This document shows positions 25,512 to 34,235 of a stretch of 64,000 bases of DNA, piece after piece. Location of the stretch: contig DASPIK010000059.1 in assembly GCA_035629075.1 (NCBI GenBank), positions 1 to 64,000 on the forward strand. The letters run 5' to 3'. Below the pieces are notes generated by a model that saw nothing but the letters and a program-made list of their open reading frames with translations, did not search any database and was not told where the DNA came from. The stretch's first letter is position 1. Each line of letters opens with the position of its first letter. This DNA comes from JAEZPW01 sp035629075. GTDB lineage: Bacteria > Acidobacteriota > Terriglobia > Terriglobales > Acidobacteriaceae. A program made the position numbers and the translations under genes.

Positions 25512-26534
25512 ATGACCGTAACTTCCGAAGAACGTTATTCGCGACAGGTCCTGTTTCGGGGCATTGGAACCGAGGGCCAGCACCGTCTCAGGCAGTCGCG
25601 TATCGCCATTATTGGCTGCGGCGCAACGGGTTCAGCACTGGCTTCGTTACTTGGGCGCGCTGGCGTAGGTTATCTGCGCATCGTCGACCGTGACTACGTT
25701 GAGCCGAGCAATTTGCAGCGTCAGGGCTTATTCGACGAATCGGACGCAGCAGAATCGCTGCCAAAAGCAGTAGCCGCGGCCCGCAAAATTGCCACTTTTA
25801 ACTCGGAAATCACGGTCGCGGTCGAGGTCGCGGATCTCACCCCGTCGAACGTCGAACAACTGCTTGGTGGCGTTGACCTGGTTCTGGACGGAACAGACAA
25901 TTTCGAGACCCGGTACCTTATTAATGACTTCGCTGTAGCGAACCGTGTGCCGTGGATCTATACCGCGGCCGTAGGCAGCTATTGCGTGGCAATGAACGTC
26001 GTTCCGGGTGAAACGGCTTGCCTTGCTTGCATTTTCCCCGAGTCGCCCCGTGGAACGGTCGAAACCTGTGATACCAGCGGCATTCTTAACTCGGCCGTAA
26101 ACGCGATAGCTTCGATCTCGGCTACGGAGGCGCTGAAGTTTCTCGTCGGAGCCAAGCAGCAGCTACGGAGAACGCTACTCTCTATGGACGTGTGGTGGAA
26201 CGACCGATCCGAGATTGCCACATCAAACCCGCGCCCGGATTGTGAGTGTTGCCAGCAGCGTGAATTCCGGCATTTGAACGGCGAAGGTCGTCCCCACATC
26301 ACTCTTTGCGGCCGCAACTCCGTCCAGATCCACGAGCGCCAGCGCCCGATCGAGTTTGCCGACATGAGCGAACGCCTGAAGCCTCATGGTCTGGTTCGAT
26401 ATAACGAATTTGTGCTGAAATTCTGGCGCGAACCTTATGAGATGACGCTATTTCCAGACGGCCGGGCGATCATTAAGGGTACGACAGACACCGGTGTGGC
26501 ACGCAGTCTGTATGCAAGATTTGTGGGCAGTTAA
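25512..26534 (+). CDS. ThiF/MoeB/HesA-family adenylyltransferase (E1-like)
   Basis: A 340-residue enzyme that adenylates the C-terminal Gly of a ubiquitin-like sulfur carrier (ThiS or MoaD). The N-terminal RYSRQVLFRGIGTEGQ and nucleotide-binding IAIIGCGATGSALASLL (31-47) are canonical, as are DRDYVEPSNLQRQ and DGTDNFETRYLIND. The structural zinc is held by CLAC (Cys170, Cys173) and CECC (Cys244-247 region). The putative thiol is Cys186 in ETCDTSGIL. An extra C-terminal part (about 262-340) resembles that of thiazole-synthesis ThiF proteins, so ThiF is somewhat more likely than MoeB. No ThiS or MoaD gene is adjacent. It stands as a single gene on the plus strand. Confidence 0.85.
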   Translation: MTVTSEERYSRQVLFRGIGTEGQHRLRQSRIAIIGCGATGSALASLLGRAGVGYLRIVDRDYVEPSNLQRQGLFDESDAAESLPKAVAAARKIATFNSEITVAVEVADLTPSNVEQLLGGVDLVLDGTDNFETRYLINDFAVANRVPWIYTAAVGSYCVAMNVVPGETACLACIFPESPRGTVETCDTSGILNSAVNAIASISATEALKFLVGAKQQLRRTLLSMDVWWNDRSEIATSNPRPDCECCQQREFRHLNGEGRPHITLCGRNSVQIHERQRPIEFADMSERLKPHGLVRYNEFVLKFWREPYEMTLFPDGRAIIKGTTDTGVARSLYARFVGS

Positions 26535-26638
26535 CACCCAGTTAACGAGGGGTGCCATGGTCGCTGGCATCCCAAGGCTCACCCCTTCACTCCTACTTAC
26601 CTACTGCTCCCCGCAGTTCTGTTGAACTCGGAGGCTCC

Positions 26639-27154
26639 ATGCGGCGTCCCCTGCTCCTGTTCGGTTTCGTGCTGCTGTCCGTTGTCGTGGCTGCGCAACT
26701 GCCTGACTCCATCGACGGAAGTTTGCCAGCTTACGGCGTTGAAGGCGCGAGGCTTTCGATGCCGATCATGACCACCCCGGTCGTGAGTCTGAACTCCGTC
26801 TCGCCGGCCCCGGTCGGTGCGAGCAATGCAACTGCCGGCCTTTCCGCCGGCGCGACCAACGCGACGTTGTCCGATCCCTATGAGCCTACGAGCGCAGTCA
26901 CACTGGAACCACAGTTTCTGACGTCGTTAGGCTGGGCAGCAGCAGAGCGGTTCGAGGATCACGAAGCGATCGCACAGCGCGGCTTCGATACTGGCGCGGC
27001 GCAGTTCCGCTCTGCATACGGGCTACCGACAGCCATAAGTAAGGCAAGTTTGGGCGAGATTGCTCGCGGGTACCGCCAGCGCCGACCGGCCCAAGATCGC
27101 CGCGTTTACACAAACGAAGACATAGAGCGGCTCAACCGCGGTCCGTCGCGATAA
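26639..27154 (+). CDS. Secreted hypothetical protein
   Basis: A 171-residue protein with a clear signal peptide (MRRPLLLFGFVLLSVVVAAQ). The first mature third is Ala, Ser, Thr and Asn rich and low in complexity (SNATAGLSAGATNATLSDP). The second half is charged, with FLTSLGWAAAERFEDHE, DTGAAQFRSAYGLPT and a basic tail. The ATG at 26639 is preceded by GGAGG. An in-frame start further upstream (26552) would put 29 non-signal residues in front and is less likely. I do not recognise a domain. It follows the ThiF-like gene by about 100 bp and may be independent. Confidence 0.6.
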   Translation: MRRPLLLFGFVLLSVVVAAQLPDSIDGSLPAYGVEGARLSMPIMTTPVVSLNSVSPAPVGASNATAGLSAGATNATLSDPYEPTSAVTLEPQFLTSLGWAAAERFEDHEAIAQRGFDTGAAQFRSAYGLPTAISKASLGEIARGYRQRRPAQDRRVYTNEDIERLNRGPSR

Positions 27155-27392
27155 CGTCAGGTCTGCTTCGCCGAGTCAAAAGCGCCGCGCCGCGTCAGCC
27201 CTCGCTTCGCTCGGAAAGACAAAAAACTCCATCGAAATGCGTTCACTACGTTTCCTACGCACGCGAGGGGCTCTATTCGCGCCGCTCTGCCCCTGTTCTG
27301 CCTGAGTAGCTTCTGATAATCTTACGATTCCCGGCACGGCAGGAGATGACGAATTCCTCATCTGCCTGCTGAATCTGTGCCCAGGTGCACAC

Positions 27393-28772
27393 ATGACAGA
27401 CGTTACTGCGCCGCAGTCAAAGCAGTCCGGAACAATGTCCCGTCCTGAACCCAGTGGCCTGTACCGGTGGATCGCGCTGGTCTTCGTCAGTCTGACGATG
27501 TTCGGGAATTACTACATCTACGACAGCATCAACCCGCTGGAAGGGATATTCAAAAGCCAACTCGGGTTTACGGCGGAGAAGTTCGGCTGGCTGAACTCGA
27601 GCTACAGCGTCGCTGCAGTGCTCACGCTCCTGATCGGCGGCATCATCATTGACCGGTTCGGAACCAAGAAGTCGATCGCACTGTTTTCGGTGTTGTGCCT
27701 GGTTGGCGCGGCGCTAATGGTGCTGAAGGGAAGCTTCTGGTTCATGATCGCTGGTCGCGTGGTTCTCGGGCTCGGCGCTGAGTCTTTGATCGTTGCGGTT
27801 ACGACGGCACTGGCGAAGTGGTTCAAAGGAAAGGAACTGAGCTTCGCGTTCGGTGTGAACCTGACCATCGCACGTCTTGCATCGGTAGCTGCGGACAGGT
27901 CTCCTAGTTGGGCACACGGGGCTTTCTACCCACAAGGTCCGGAAGGTGGAGCGAGTTGGCAGGGACCGCTGCTCATCGCTGTCGTTGCAGGAGTCATCTG
28001 CGTTGTGGCTGCCGCGGTCTACTGGGTGCTGGAAGCCTACGCAGAACGAAACTACACGCTGGGAAAAGCTGGTTCTGTCGATAAGTTGGAAGTGAGCAAG
28101 GGGCTTAGCTTCAATAAGTCCTACTGGCTCGTTGTTGGGCTCTGTTTTACGTTCTATTCAGCTATCTTCCCATTTCGTACATTCGCCATCGAGTTCTTCA
28201 CAAACAAGATCCTGCAGCCAATGGGGGGTGCTGCGGCTTCCGCATCCGCCCAGATCGCCGCACAACAACAAGCGGGCGAACTTAACAGCTATCTACCCTT
28301 GACGGCGATGATCGCTACCCCGCTATTTGGCTTGTTGGTGGACAAGATCGGCAATCGCGCGCTGCTGATGATGGTCGGTTCCGTGCTACTCATGCCGGTA
28401 TACCTGATGATGGCCTACGCCGAGGTTCCGCTGTTCGTTCCGGTCATGATGATGGGAATTGCGTTCTCGCTTGTGCCGGCCGTCATGTGGCCGAGCGTGG
28501 CATACATCGTTGACGAGTCGAGGCTTGGCACAGCATACGCGCTCATGACGCTAATCCAGCAGATCGGTTTCTTCGCCCTGAACTGGATGATCGGAAAGAC
28601 AAACGACTACACACACGCTGGCATCGGTAATGCCTCGGCCTACGCAGCCGGTATGTGGATCTTCTCGATACTCGGCTTTGTGGGTTTAGCATTCGCCATA
28701 CTGCTACGTCGCCGCGAAACAGGTCCGGAAGGGCACGGGCTCGAAACGATCACCACCAAGACCGGCGCATAG
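27393..28772 (+). CDS. Major facilitator superfamily transporter, MFSD1-like
   Basis: A 459-residue inner-membrane transporter with about twelve helices. FGNYYIYDSINPL in helix 1, GGIIIDRFGTKK in the first cytosolic loop (the MFS A motif), GRVVLGLGAESLIVA and WFKGKELSFAFGVNLTIAR are strikingly like eukaryotic MFSD1, whose human member exports dipeptides from lysosomes. The second half has GLLVDKIGNRALLMM as the matching loop. The first about 22 residues are a polar tail. A strong hairpin follows the stop. The substrate in bacteria is not known; a peptide or other small solute is possible by homology. Confidence 0.85.
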   Translation: MTDVTAPQSKQSGTMSRPEPSGLYRWIALVFVSLTMFGNYYIYDSINPLEGIFKSQLGFTAEKFGWLNSSYSVAAVLTLLIGGIIIDRFGTKKSIALFSVLCLVGAALMVLKGSFWFMIAGRVVLGLGAESLIVAVTTALAKWFKGKELSFAFGVNLTIARLASVAADRSPSWAHGAFYPQGPEGGASWQGPLLIAVVAGVICVVAAAVYWVLEAYAERNYTLGKAGSVDKLEVSKGLSFNKSYWLVVGLCFTFYSAIFPFRTFAIEFFTNKILQPMGGAAASASAQIAAQQQAGELNSYLPLTAMIATPLFGLLVDKIGNRALLMMVGSVLLMPVYLMMAYAEVPLFVPVMMMGIAFSLVPAVMWPSVAYIVDESRLGTAYALMTLIQQIGFFALNWMIGKTNDYTHAGIGNASAYAAGMWIFSILGFVGLAFAILLRRRETGPEGHGLETITTKTGA

Positions 28773-28779
28773 GTTCGAC

Positions 28780-28814
28780 GGCTGTTGCGCGGACGGTCCT
28801 CCCGCGCAACAGCC
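28780..28814 (+). terminator. Hairpin terminator behind the MFS gene
   Basis: A perfect 13-bp stem (GGCTGTTGCGCGG / CCGCGCAACAGCC) with a nine-base loop, starting 8 bases after the stop. No T-tract follows, so it may be a rho-independent terminator of weak type or a 3' stabilising hairpin. Confidence 0.55.
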
Positions 28815-28942
28815 TCCCTACAACACACTTCATCGTGATCCTCTTCTCTCCTCCGCTCTGTTGTTGCTGCTTCGCAAACAGCACCTCCATGCGGCTGGGC
28901 ATCTATGTACTGCGGCGAAACCAGACGCCGATGGAGGGCATA

Positions 28943-29140
28943 ATGAATGAACTCGTTCAACAGGTGACACAACGCGCAGGCATTTCGGAGGACAAAGCTC
29001 GTACGGCGGTCGACATAGTCGTCAACTATCTCAAACAGAAGCTCCCTGGTCCGTTGGGTTCCCAGATCGACTCGGCGCTCTCTGGTGGAGGCGGTGTAGC
29101 TGGCTCAATTGGCGACATGTTTGGAAAGAAGTCCGCTTGA
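28943..29140 (+). CDS. Small conserved-type protein, DUF2267/DUF2780-like
   Basis: A 65-residue protein, starting MNELVQQVTQRAGISED with GGAGG six bases upstream. The first 32 residues form two helices (EDKARTAVDIVVNYLKQ), followed by a Pro/Gly turn, a Gly-rich stretch SGGGGVAGSIG and a basic end. The pattern resembles small proteins that carry one half of a DUF2267/DUF2780-like helical fold. A longer reading of the frame from 28655 overlaps the MFS gene and is not likely. A terminator follows directly. Confidence 0.7.
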   Translation: MNELVQQVTQRAGISEDKARTAVDIVVNYLKQKLPGPLGSQIDSALSGGGGVAGSIGDMFGKKSA

Positions 29141-29158
29141 ATGGGAGTTCGCGTCCCG

Positions 29159-29182
29159 TAAACCGCCCCAATGGGCGGTTTA
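29159..29182 (+). terminator. Rho-independent terminator
   Basis: A perfect 10-bp stem (TAAACCGCCC / GGGCGGTTTA), four-base loop, followed by TTGTTTC. It ends the small gene at 28943-29140. Confidence 0.8.
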
Positions 29183-29266
29183 TTGTTTCACCATTGTTCC
29201 CGGAGATCGGAATTGCGTCAGAATTGTTTCCCGGTCACGCTGATCCGGGCCGCAACGTCCGAGATT

Positions 29267-31798
29267 ATGAAGCTGCGTAAGCAAAGGCGAACGCTGAAGA
29301 TGCTGGCCTCCCTCCTTTGTTTCTGCGTGGCCATCGCACAGCAACTGCCGGCGCAGGTATCGCGCCCGACGGTACCCGCGACGGCTACGGCTCAGCATGC
29401 TCGTCTCACCGTTACTGTGCTGGATGAGAACGGTGTTGCCGTACCTTCGGCCCATATCTTTCTTGGCACAACTCCGCCAGTTCTGCACTGCGAGACAAAT
29501 CATGCTGGACGATGCACCTTCAGGCTGGCGGGCACAGGCGTTTACGCAATGCGCATCGAAAAGGCCGGTTTCTATCAATTGAATGTGCCCGAAGTCCATA
29601 CCGGCCAAACCGATTTCATTGAGGTTACGATCAACCACCAGCAGGAGGTCAGGGAGACCGTCGATGTAGTTGAGTCCCAGCCCGCTATCGATGCCGAGCG
29701 CACGGCACGAACTGAGGTCCTAACAACCAACGAAATCCTGAACGTGCCCTATGCGACGAGCAGGGACATTCGCCAAGCTTTGCCGCTGCTGCCCGGCATT
29801 GTGCGGGATCAGTCAGGCAATATTCACGTGGGAGGAGCGTCGATCACCCAGACGCTGAACCTGCTGGATGGCTTTAACATCGGCGTACCAACCACATCAT
29901 TTGCCGAATTGCACGTCAGTGCCGATGCCGTTCGTGCGATTGACGCTGAGACAGCGCGCTATTCCGCCGAACATGGCAAGGGCACCAGCGTGCTCGGTCT
30001 GAATACTGGGATCGGCGACGACAAACTCCGGTTCAGCGCCACGAACTTCATCCCATCCTTTCAGTTGCGAAAGGGATTGAACCTGAACCAGTGGGTACCA
30101 CGAGCAACACTGTCGGGCCCCATACGGAAAGGCCGTGCATGGTTCTTTCTGGCTCCGGATGCCGAATACGATTTGACCATCGTGAAGGAACTCCCGGATG
30201 GCGCTGACCGTGCACAATCATGGCGCGCCAGCAATCTTGCCAAGATGCAAGTCAACATTACGCCCGCAAACATACTCACCACGGAATTGCTGCTCAATAC
30301 CTTTCACGCCAAGAATGCGGGCCTGTCGATATTCAACCCGGTCGAGACAACGCTCAATGAACGCGCGACCTCGTGGATGGCGGCCATACGCGATCAACAC
30401 TACTTCCGCTCGGGTGCACTGATCGAAGCAGGTGCAGCCGTCACACATTTCAGCAATCGGAGCACTCCTCTTGGGACCACCCCGTACGTCATCGAGCCGG
30501 GGAACATCCACGGCAGTTACTTCGAAACCACGTACGGCGAAGCGCGGCGCGTGCAGGGCTTCGCAAACGTTTATCTGGCACCTGTGCAATGGCGCGGCCG
30601 TCACGACTTAAAGTTCGGGATGGATGCGAGCAGCATCAACTATGACCGACGCTTTTCTCGCGACTCCATCTTCATGCTGCGCGCAGATGGATCGCGCGGG
30701 CGCGAAAGCTACTTTCCAGGCACACCACGACTCGCGGTTTCGAACTTTGAAGGCGCAGGATACGTCCAGGACCGCTGGTCCGCTACCAGTCGGCTGCTGG
30801 TGGAAGCCGGGCTCAGGCTCGACTGGGACCAGATCATCCGAGATGCGCTGCTTTCCCCGCGAATTGCGGCCACGTACATGATTGGCGGAGCGGGCGAGAC
30901 AAAGGTCTCAGCGGGCCTCGGGGTATTCCATCAGTCCACGAACCTTGATCTGATCGGCCGGTCACAAGCCGGATCGCGGCTGGACGTCTTTTACGCTGCC
31001 GACGGCGTGACGCCGCTCGCCCCCCCCACGGTGACCCGGTTCGTGGTGAATCGCAGCGCTGTTGAGGAACCGCGTTTCCTGAATTGGAGTATTGGGCTGG
31101 AACACAAGCTCCCGCACGCGGTTTACGCCCGGTTGGACTTTGTCCAGAAGCGGGGCAACAACGGATTCGTGTTCCTCAACGTTGATCCCGGCCTGGCGCT
31201 CGGCGAGTACCGACTTCGGAACTTGCGTCGGGACCGCTACAACGCGGTCACGCTAACTCTGCGCCACACGTTCCGGGAGGCTTATCCAGTCCTACTCGCG
31301 TACACCCGATCTTCCGCCCGCACGAATGCCGCTTTCGATTTCAATCCGAGCAGCCCGGTCATAGGTACGCAACAACCTGGTGCTCTACCTTGGGATACGC
31401 CGAACCGTATAGTTGCTTGGGGATGGGCGCCATTCGTGAAGAAGACGACACTGGGTTACGCAATGGAGTGGCGCGATGGTTACCCGTTCAGTGCGGTGAA
31501 TTCGCTGCAACAGATCGCTGGGCGAGCACAGTCATACCGATACCCCGACTATTTCACGCTGGCTGTTTCTCTTGAGCGCCGCTTTCATCTGCTGGGATAT
31601 CACCTTGCAATCCGTGGCACGATCGAGAACATAACGAATCGCCGCAATCCAACTTCCGTCGAGAACAACATCGACGCGCCGGGCTTTCTGACATTCGGCG
31701 GAACGGGTCACCGTACGATGAATGGCAGAATACGATTCCTTGGAAGAAGCAAGGACAAGGATAAAGCCGCACCGACATCGCAAAATAGCTCCCCATAG
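29267..31798 (+). CDS. TonB-dependent receptor-like outer-membrane protein (Oar/CarboxypepD_reg type)
   Basis: An 843-residue outer-membrane protein. After a signal peptide (MLASLLCFCVAIAQQLPAQ) comes a carboxypeptidase-regulatory-like beta-sandwich (about 45-130: LTVTVLDENGVAVPSAHIF, CRTF-like turn, YAMRIEKAGFYQL). A plug follows (DIRQALPLLPGIVRDQSG, IHVGGASITQTLNLLDGFN), then a beta barrel of about 600 residues with many alternating aromatic strands and a final strand near GRIRFLGRS. This architecture is very common in Acidobacteriota and is used for uptake of large carbohydrates or peptides, with unknown substrate here. I chose ATG 29267 before the signal peptide; an in-frame ATG at 29171 would overlap the upstream terminator. 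Confidence 0.85.
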   Translation: MKLRKQRRTLKMLASLLCFCVAIAQQLPAQVSRPTVPATATAQHARLTVTVLDENGVAVPSAHIFLGTTPPVLHCETNHAGRCTFRLAGTGVYAMRIEKAGFYQLNVPEVHTGQTDFIEVTINHQQEVRETVDVVESQPAIDAERTARTEVLTTNEILNVPYATSRDIRQALPLLPGIVRDQSGNIHVGGASITQTLNLLDGFNIGVPTTSFAELHVSADAVRAIDAETARYSAEHGKGTSVLGLNTGIGDDKLRFSATNFIPSFQLRKGLNLNQWVPRATLSGPIRKGRAWFFLAPDAEYDLTIVKELPDGADRAQSWRASNLAKMQVNITPANILTTELLLNTFHAKNAGLSIFNPVETTLNERATSWMAAIRDQHYFRSGALIEAGAAVTHFSNRSTPLGTTPYVIEPGNIHGSYFETTYGEARRVQGFANVYLAPVQWRGRHDLKFGMDASSINYDRRFSRDSIFMLRADGSRGRESYFPGTPRLAVSNFEGAGYVQDRWSATSRLLVEAGLRLDWDQIIRDALLSPRIAATYMIGGAGETKVSAGLGVFHQSTNLDLIGRSQAGSRLDVFYAADGVTPLAPPTVTRFVVNRSAVEEPRFLNWSIGLEHKLPHAVYARLDFVQKRGNNGFVFLNVDPGLALGEYRLRNLRRDRYNAVTLTLRHTFREAYPVLLAYTRSSARTNAAFDFNPSSPVIGTQQPGALPWDTPNRIVAWGWAPFVKKTTLGYAMEWRDGYPFSAVNSLQQIAGRAQSYRYPDYFTLAVSLERRFHLLGYHLAIRGTIENITNRRNPTSVENNIDAPGFLTFGGTGHRTMNGRIRFLGRSKDKDKAAPTSQNSSP

Positions 31799-31835
31799 GC
31801 TCCGGAACCGTGGTGTGCTCAGGTAAAATGTGGGC

Positions 31836-32615
31836 ATGGCCTCCACCCAAACCGGCCGCCAGGTACTCGAAGCCGCGCCACGTACGCGTGTATCTTTTTC
31901 GCTCGTCCTCCCCACATTGAACGAAGCAGCCAACATCGAACGAATGGTCAGGACGATGGACCGCGTCCTGCGCACCGCCGGCACGCCCGATTTCGAGATC
32001 ATTGTCGTGGACGATAACAGTCCTGACGGCACTGGACAGATAGCCGACAGGCTTGCGTCGGAGATGCCTGGCCGCGTGCGTGTTGTACATCGGATCGGCA
32101 AGGCTAGTCTGGGCACAGCGGCTGTGGCCGGGTGGGACACTGCCGAGAGCGACATTCTGGCGCTGATGGATGCCGATTTTCAGCATCCTCCAGAGCTGAT
32201 GCCACGGCTGATCCAGGCCATTCGAGACGGCGCGGATATCGCGGTGGGCAGCCGATATGCCGAAGGCGGTGCGATGTCGGAAGAATGGAGCTTGGCACGA
32301 AAGTTGATCTCCGGCTTCGGCACGGTCGTCGTGAAACTGCTTCTTGGATCGTCGCTGAAAAGGGTTCGGGATCCATTCTCAGGCTGCTTCGCAATGCGCC
32401 GTAACGTGATCGCTGACAAGCACCTTCATCCTGAGGGGTTCAAGGTGCTGATGGAGGTGCTCGCGGTGGGCGATTACAGCAGTGTTTGCGAAGTCCCTTA
32501 CGAGTTCTCAGCTCGCACAGCGGGGCAAAGCAAGCTGCGCCTGCGGGTCGCTATCGACGACTTTCTCCTGTTAGTAAGGCTGGCATGGCAAACTCGGCGA
32601 AAGCGTGCGAACTGA
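31836..32615 (+). CDS. Family 2 glycosyltransferase, polyprenol-phosphate mannosyltransferase type (DPM1-like)
   Basis: A 259-residue GT2 enzyme that would transfer a sugar (often mannose) from a nucleotide donor to a polyprenol phosphate. It has SFSLVLPTLNEAANIERM, IIVVDDNSPDGTG for the nucleotide, LMDADFQHPPELMPRL with the metal-binding DxD, and GSRYAEGG. SGCFAMRR and GFKVLMEVLAVG correspond to DPM1 family motifs. It ends without membrane helices, so it resembles the soluble/peripheral DPM1 form; a membrane partner was not seen nearby. A GTG two codons upstream (31830) is an alternative start. It is convergent with the histidine kinase gene (stop to stop 1 bp). Confidence 0.88.
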   Translation: MASTQTGRQVLEAAPRTRVSFSLVLPTLNEAANIERMVRTMDRVLRTAGTPDFEIIVVDDNSPDGTGQIADRLASEMPGRVRVVHRIGKASLGTAAVAGWDTAESDILALMDADFQHPPELMPRLIQAIRDGADIAVGSRYAEGGAMSEEWSLARKLISGFGTVVVKLLLGSSLKRVRDPFSGCFAMRRNVIADKHLHPEGFKVLMEVLAVGDYSSVCEVPYEFSARTAGQSKLRLRVAIDDFLLLVRLAWQTRRKRAN

Positions 32616-34064
32616 TCAGGCCACGCCGACTCGTTCCCGCGTCTTCATGGCAGGTAGTTGCACGGTAAACGTTGTCCCCTTGCCGGGCTCACTCGTGAAA
32701 GATATGTTTCCACCTTCCGCAAGAACTATCTTCTGCGCGGTGGAAAGTCCCAACCCCGTGCCGGTAGTCTTCGTCGTGTAGTAAGGCAAGAAGATTTTCT
32801 TCTGTGTCTCAGGTGGAATCCCCAGCCCGGTATCACGCACACGCGCAATCACGCTCCCGTCCCGTTCTTCGGATTCCACGAACAGATTGCCACCTTCCGG
32901 CATAGCCTGAATGGCATTGATAATGAGGTTGGCGAAGACGCGGCGCAAATCCGCAGGATTGCCCCATACAGGAGCGGTCTGTTCGAGGCGCATGTGCACC
33001 TGGATGCCCTTATTCGAGCGCCACATCGGTTCCGCCAGATCCAGTGCTTCCCGCAGCATCTGTGGGACGTCTACTGGCACAAGTTCTCCCGTCCCGCCCT
33101 TTACGTACTCCCGCACCCGCTTGATGATCTCGGCGCCTGTGCGTGCCGCACGATCAATCATGAGCAGGTACTTGCTACGTTGATCAGTAGTTTGCTCGGG
33201 ACTGATCTGCATAAGTGCAGACGCTTGCGTTATGGTGTTCAGCACGTTGTTGAAATCGTGGGCGAGTCCGGATGCCATCTGCCCAATGGCAAGGTGACGC
33301 TCGGTATCGGCTATTCTGCGCTGCAGATTTGTGAGTTCGGTAACGTCGTGCAGCACGAGCACTGCGCCAATCAGGCGAGACGAACCCACAAGCATTGGAC
33401 TGGCCGACAACATCGCATGAATGGGAGTGCGGTCTCGCGGGCTCAGATAAGTTCTGCTTTCGTTTTTGACGATCTCCCCGCGCAACGCACGGGCCACACC
33501 CAACTCAGCGAGGGGGAGGGGCACGTCGTCTCGTGTCACGTGTAGCAGTTCGGCGATGTCGGCATAGTGCGCCCCAATGAGTTCCGACCGCGTGCGGTTA
33601 CATAAAGCCTCCGCGGCCCGGTTTACCTCCGCCACATGACCATTGGCGTCAAAGACGAACACAACCTCGGTCATGCTGTCGAGGAGAGTCGACAGCTCGA
33701 GGGACTGCTCACGGACGACACGCTTATGCTTCCGGCGCGATTCCATCAGGAAGATGATGGCGCCCCCTACCGCGGGGAACATAGCCAGCTCCGCGATTTT
33801 GTGAATGCGCTCGTTCGCGCGCAAATGTATGTCGAGCAACAACAGGGGGGCTATCGTACACAGAGCCAAGGTCAGTATTGCGGGACGGGCTCCCGCATAG
33901 CGTTCAACCAAAGCCACACCGATCAACAGAAGCAGTGGAACGAATCCGACAACGGGAGTGAGGAAGACAATGATGCCGAGCGCCACCGCTGTAACAGCCA
34001 GCGCGATGGTGTATCTCAGGAAGAGACGCGGTGTGCCTTCAACCGTCAATGCAACCCCGGTCAC
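32616..34064 (-). CDS. Membrane PAS-domain sensor histidine kinase
   Basis: A 482-residue sensor kinase. Four or so helices (about 14-108) anchor it, followed by a PAS domain (about 120-245, LDSMTEVVFVFDANGHVAEVNRA). The dimerisation/phosphoacceptor helix carries GQMASGLAHDFNNVLNT with His269, of the type used by NtrB-like (HisKA) kinases. The ATPase domain has NLIINAIQAMPEGG (N box), DTGLGIPPE (G1) and GTGLGLSTAQ (G2). No response regulator gene is adjacent. It is divergent from the PilZ gene across 170 bp. Confidence 0.9.
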   Translation of the reverse strand: MTGVALTVEGTPRLFLRYTIALAVTAVALGIIVFLTPVVGFVPLLLLIGVALVERYAGARPAILTLALCTIAPLLLLDIHLRANERIHKIAELAMFPAVGGAIIFLMESRRKHKRVVREQSLELSTLLDSMTEVVFVFDANGHVAEVNRAAEALCNRTRSELIGAHYADIAELLHVTRDDVPLPLAELGVARALRGEIVKNESRTYLSPRDRTPIHAMLSASPMLVGSSRLIGAVLVLHDVTELTNLQRRIADTERHLAIGQMASGLAHDFNNVLNTITQASALMQISPEQTTDQRSKYLLMIDRAARTGAEIIKRVREYVKGGTGELVPVDVPQMLREALDLAEPMWRSNKGIQVHMRLEQTAPVWGNPADLRRVFANLIINAIQAMPEGGNLFVESEERDGSVIARVRDTGLGIPPETQKKIFLPYYTTKTTGTGLGLSTAQKIVLAEGGNISFTSEPGKGTTFTVQLPAMKTRERVGVA

Positions 34065-34235
34065 TTAGATGAAAATTCCGAGTACATGGATACCTCAGTG
34101 TTGGGCCAGCATTCCTCCGGGCAGCCGATTACGCCAGACACACGCAAAAGCGGCCAAAGTAATCACCTATAGGCAGAAAACCGTTGCACCCGCAGCAAGC
34201 TAAAGGTAGCATCAGCCGCGAAGTCCTTGTGTTCT

